Shown one piece after another: positions 14,281 through 14,900 of a stretch of 14,900 nucleotides of DNA (positions within the stretch are counted from its first letter, which is position 1; each line of letters begins with the position of its first letter). This DNA comes from Deltaproteobacteria bacterium (GTDB taxonomy: Bacteria > Myxococcota > Myxococcia > SLRQ01). Location: the NCBI GenBank assembly GCA_007128675.1, contig SKWY01000149.1, positions 1-14,900 of the forward strand, written 5' to 3'. The translations under genes and the position numbers were made by a program. The notes under the pieces are model-generated. The model did not search any database and was not told where the DNA came from. It saw nothing but the letters and a program-made list of their open reading frames with translations.

Positions 14281-14463
14281 TCAATAAGGCTCGGCGCCTA
14301 TCCGAAAGACCTGTGTAGCCAGTGCCCGATCAACGAGAACATACACGGTGACGGCTAGGAGCGGGACCACGTAAGACGTGCTCCATGCGGCATCGCTCGC
14401 GAAAGCCCCGCCGATCGCTCCAGGTTTGTCTACATGATATTGGTCGAGTAAGGAGAAAGCCAA
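14281..14463 (-). CDS. Doubtful 60-residue ORF with one hydrophobic segment
   Basis: A frame on the minus strand in the 249-base gap would give a 60-residue peptide from a TTG codon, ending VFRIGAEPY, with one hydrophobic stretch (SYVVPLLAVTVYVLV). There is no ATG, and an in-frame stop lies about 39 bases further upstream. AGG lies in the leader, but there is no clear Shine-Dalgarno. I recognise no family. It may be a small membrane gene, the remnant of a longer one, or chance. Nothing else is supported in this gap apart from a possible plus-strand promoter. Confidence 0.2.
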   Translation of the reverse strand: MAFSLLDQYHVDKPGAIGGAFASDAAWSTSYVVPLLAVTVYVLVDRALATQVFRIGAEPY

Positions 14464-14475
14464 GGCAACCTGGGT

Positions 14476-14481
14476 TATGCT
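14476..14481 (+). promoter_or_regulatory. Possible -10 element TATGCT upstream of the right-edge membrane gene
   Basis: TATGCT is followed by GTGTCTTTCAG, closely similar to the TATGCTGTAGCTTCAG before the amidase gene, and lies 31 bases before the ATG at 14513. No -35 match is seen at the expected distance. Confidence 0.3.
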
Positions 14482-14512
14482 GTGTCTTTCAGAAGGCCCT
14501 TATTGCTAGGTC

Positions 14513-14900
14513 ATGTTCGCTTCCCTACATCGCTGGGTTCTCACTCACGACGACAGCAAGCTGTTCGTGGTGCTCTATATCGGCTTGGCTGTGCTGCTGG
14601 CGATACTCCTTGGCCTTTTCTGGCTCACCATGGTGGTTTGCATTCATCTCGTCATGGAGATGATCAAGCAGCACCACTTCGACCCTCGTCCACTGCCGGC
14701 TCTCACCAGATCTCTCTGGGAGCTGAAGCTGGATATTGGCCTGGTGCTATGCGGGCTAGTCATAGGCCTCTACATAGAGGTCGTTTTCGGTCTCGTTGGA
14801 ATAGGTCATGCGGGGAGAGCGGGGGCACAAGCCGCAGCACGGGCAGGCATGTGGCCGCGCGTAATTCGAGGAGTGCTCTTGACGCTCGATGATGTCGCCC
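14513..14900 (+). CDS. Polytopic membrane protein, 5' part only, unknown function
   Basis: The frame opens at the ATG at 14513, directly after an in-frame TAG at 14507, and stays open for 129 codons to the window edge. The product starts MFASLHRWVLTHDDSKLF. It has a long hydrophobic stretch (about residues 18-50, with VVLYIGLAVLLAILLGLFWL), a polar loop with HHFDPRPLPALTRSLWELK, a second hydrophobic stretch (about 75-95, LDIGLVLCGLVIGLYIEVVF), and an Ala/Gly/Arg-rich segment. Plausible membrane protein composition and the absence of stops support a real gene. I do not recognise the family. No strong ribosome binding site is seen (AGAAGG is 16 bases upstream). The 3' end is missing. Confidence 0.7.
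   Translation, partial: MFASLHRWVLTHDDSKLFVVLYIGLAVLLAILLGLFWLTMVVCIHLVMEMIKQHHFDPRPLPALTRSLWELKLDIGLVLCGLVIGLYIEVVFGLVGIGHAGRAGAQAAARAGMWPRVIRGVLLTLDDVA

Noticed and set aside
14270..14311. Possible terminator after the amidase gene (GGTCTTCGG with CCGAAAGACC)
   Set aside because: The stem needs a bulge, the loop is over 20 bases, and no T-run follows, so it does not meet the standard for an intrinsic terminator.
14385..14892. Plus-strand ORFs 14385-14663 and 14482-14892
   Set aside because: They overlap the 14513 frame, which gives a coherent membrane protein; these give Ser/Arg/Cys-rich products without structure.
1..14900. CRISPR arrays, insertion sequences, integrases, phage genes, toxin-antitoxin pairs
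   Set aside because: No regularly spaced repeats, transposase motifs, terminal inverted repeats or phage proteins were seen on either strand.

Overview
The window is an ordinary-looking piece of a moderately GC-rich bacterial genome. The best taxonomic clue is the C-terminus of the 865-residue amidase (11666-14263), a Cys-containing MYXO-CTERM-type sorting tail. Such tails, together with zinc-ribbon/YIP1 proteins and large spermidine-synthase-like membrane proteins, point to Myxococcota or related former Deltaproteobacteria. This is inference from gene families; no rRNA or other marker is present.

Layout. (1) 1-1694, plus strand: the C-terminal motor and gamma domain of FtsK, joined in frame behind about 68 codons of an unrelated DegT-type sugar aminotransferase. 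All 68 of those codons end in G or C, and this stops abruptly at about base 207, so the left end is most likely an assembly chimera. (2) 1698-4808, minus strand: a five-gene run read from right to left: zinc-ribbon/YIP1 membrane protein, DUF2752 membrane protein, PlsY acyltransferase, a 72-residue tail-anchored protein, and a TIGR04255-family protein that converges on ftsK with 3 bases between the stop codons. (3) 4831-4954, minus strand: tRNA-Pro(CGG) followed by its own intrinsic terminator, only 22 bases before the YIP1 start codon. (4) 5056-8101, minus strand: a tight operon of a SirB1-like transglutaminase-fold/TPR protein, RsmB (16S rRNA m5C methyltransferase) and Rpe (ribulose-phosphate epimerase), reading toward the tRNA. 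(5) 8253-14900, plus strand: a 1067-residue polytopic spermidine-synthase-like/TPR protein, the secreted zinc amidase with repeated beta domains and a MYXO-CTERM tail, and the 5' part of a membrane protein that runs off the right edge.

Functionally this is mostly housekeeping: chromosome segregation, rRNA methylation, pentose-phosphate metabolism, phospholipid synthesis and a tRNA. To it are added envelope proteins of unknown role. I see no mobile element, CRISPR array, phage module or defence island. No gap between genes exceeds 300 bases. The points most worth attention are the DegT/FtsK junction, the atypical active site of the spermidine-synthase-like protein, the possible double sorting signals of the amidase, the lack of room for a YIP1 promoter, and a TATGCT hexamer just upstream of all three plus-strand genes at the right.
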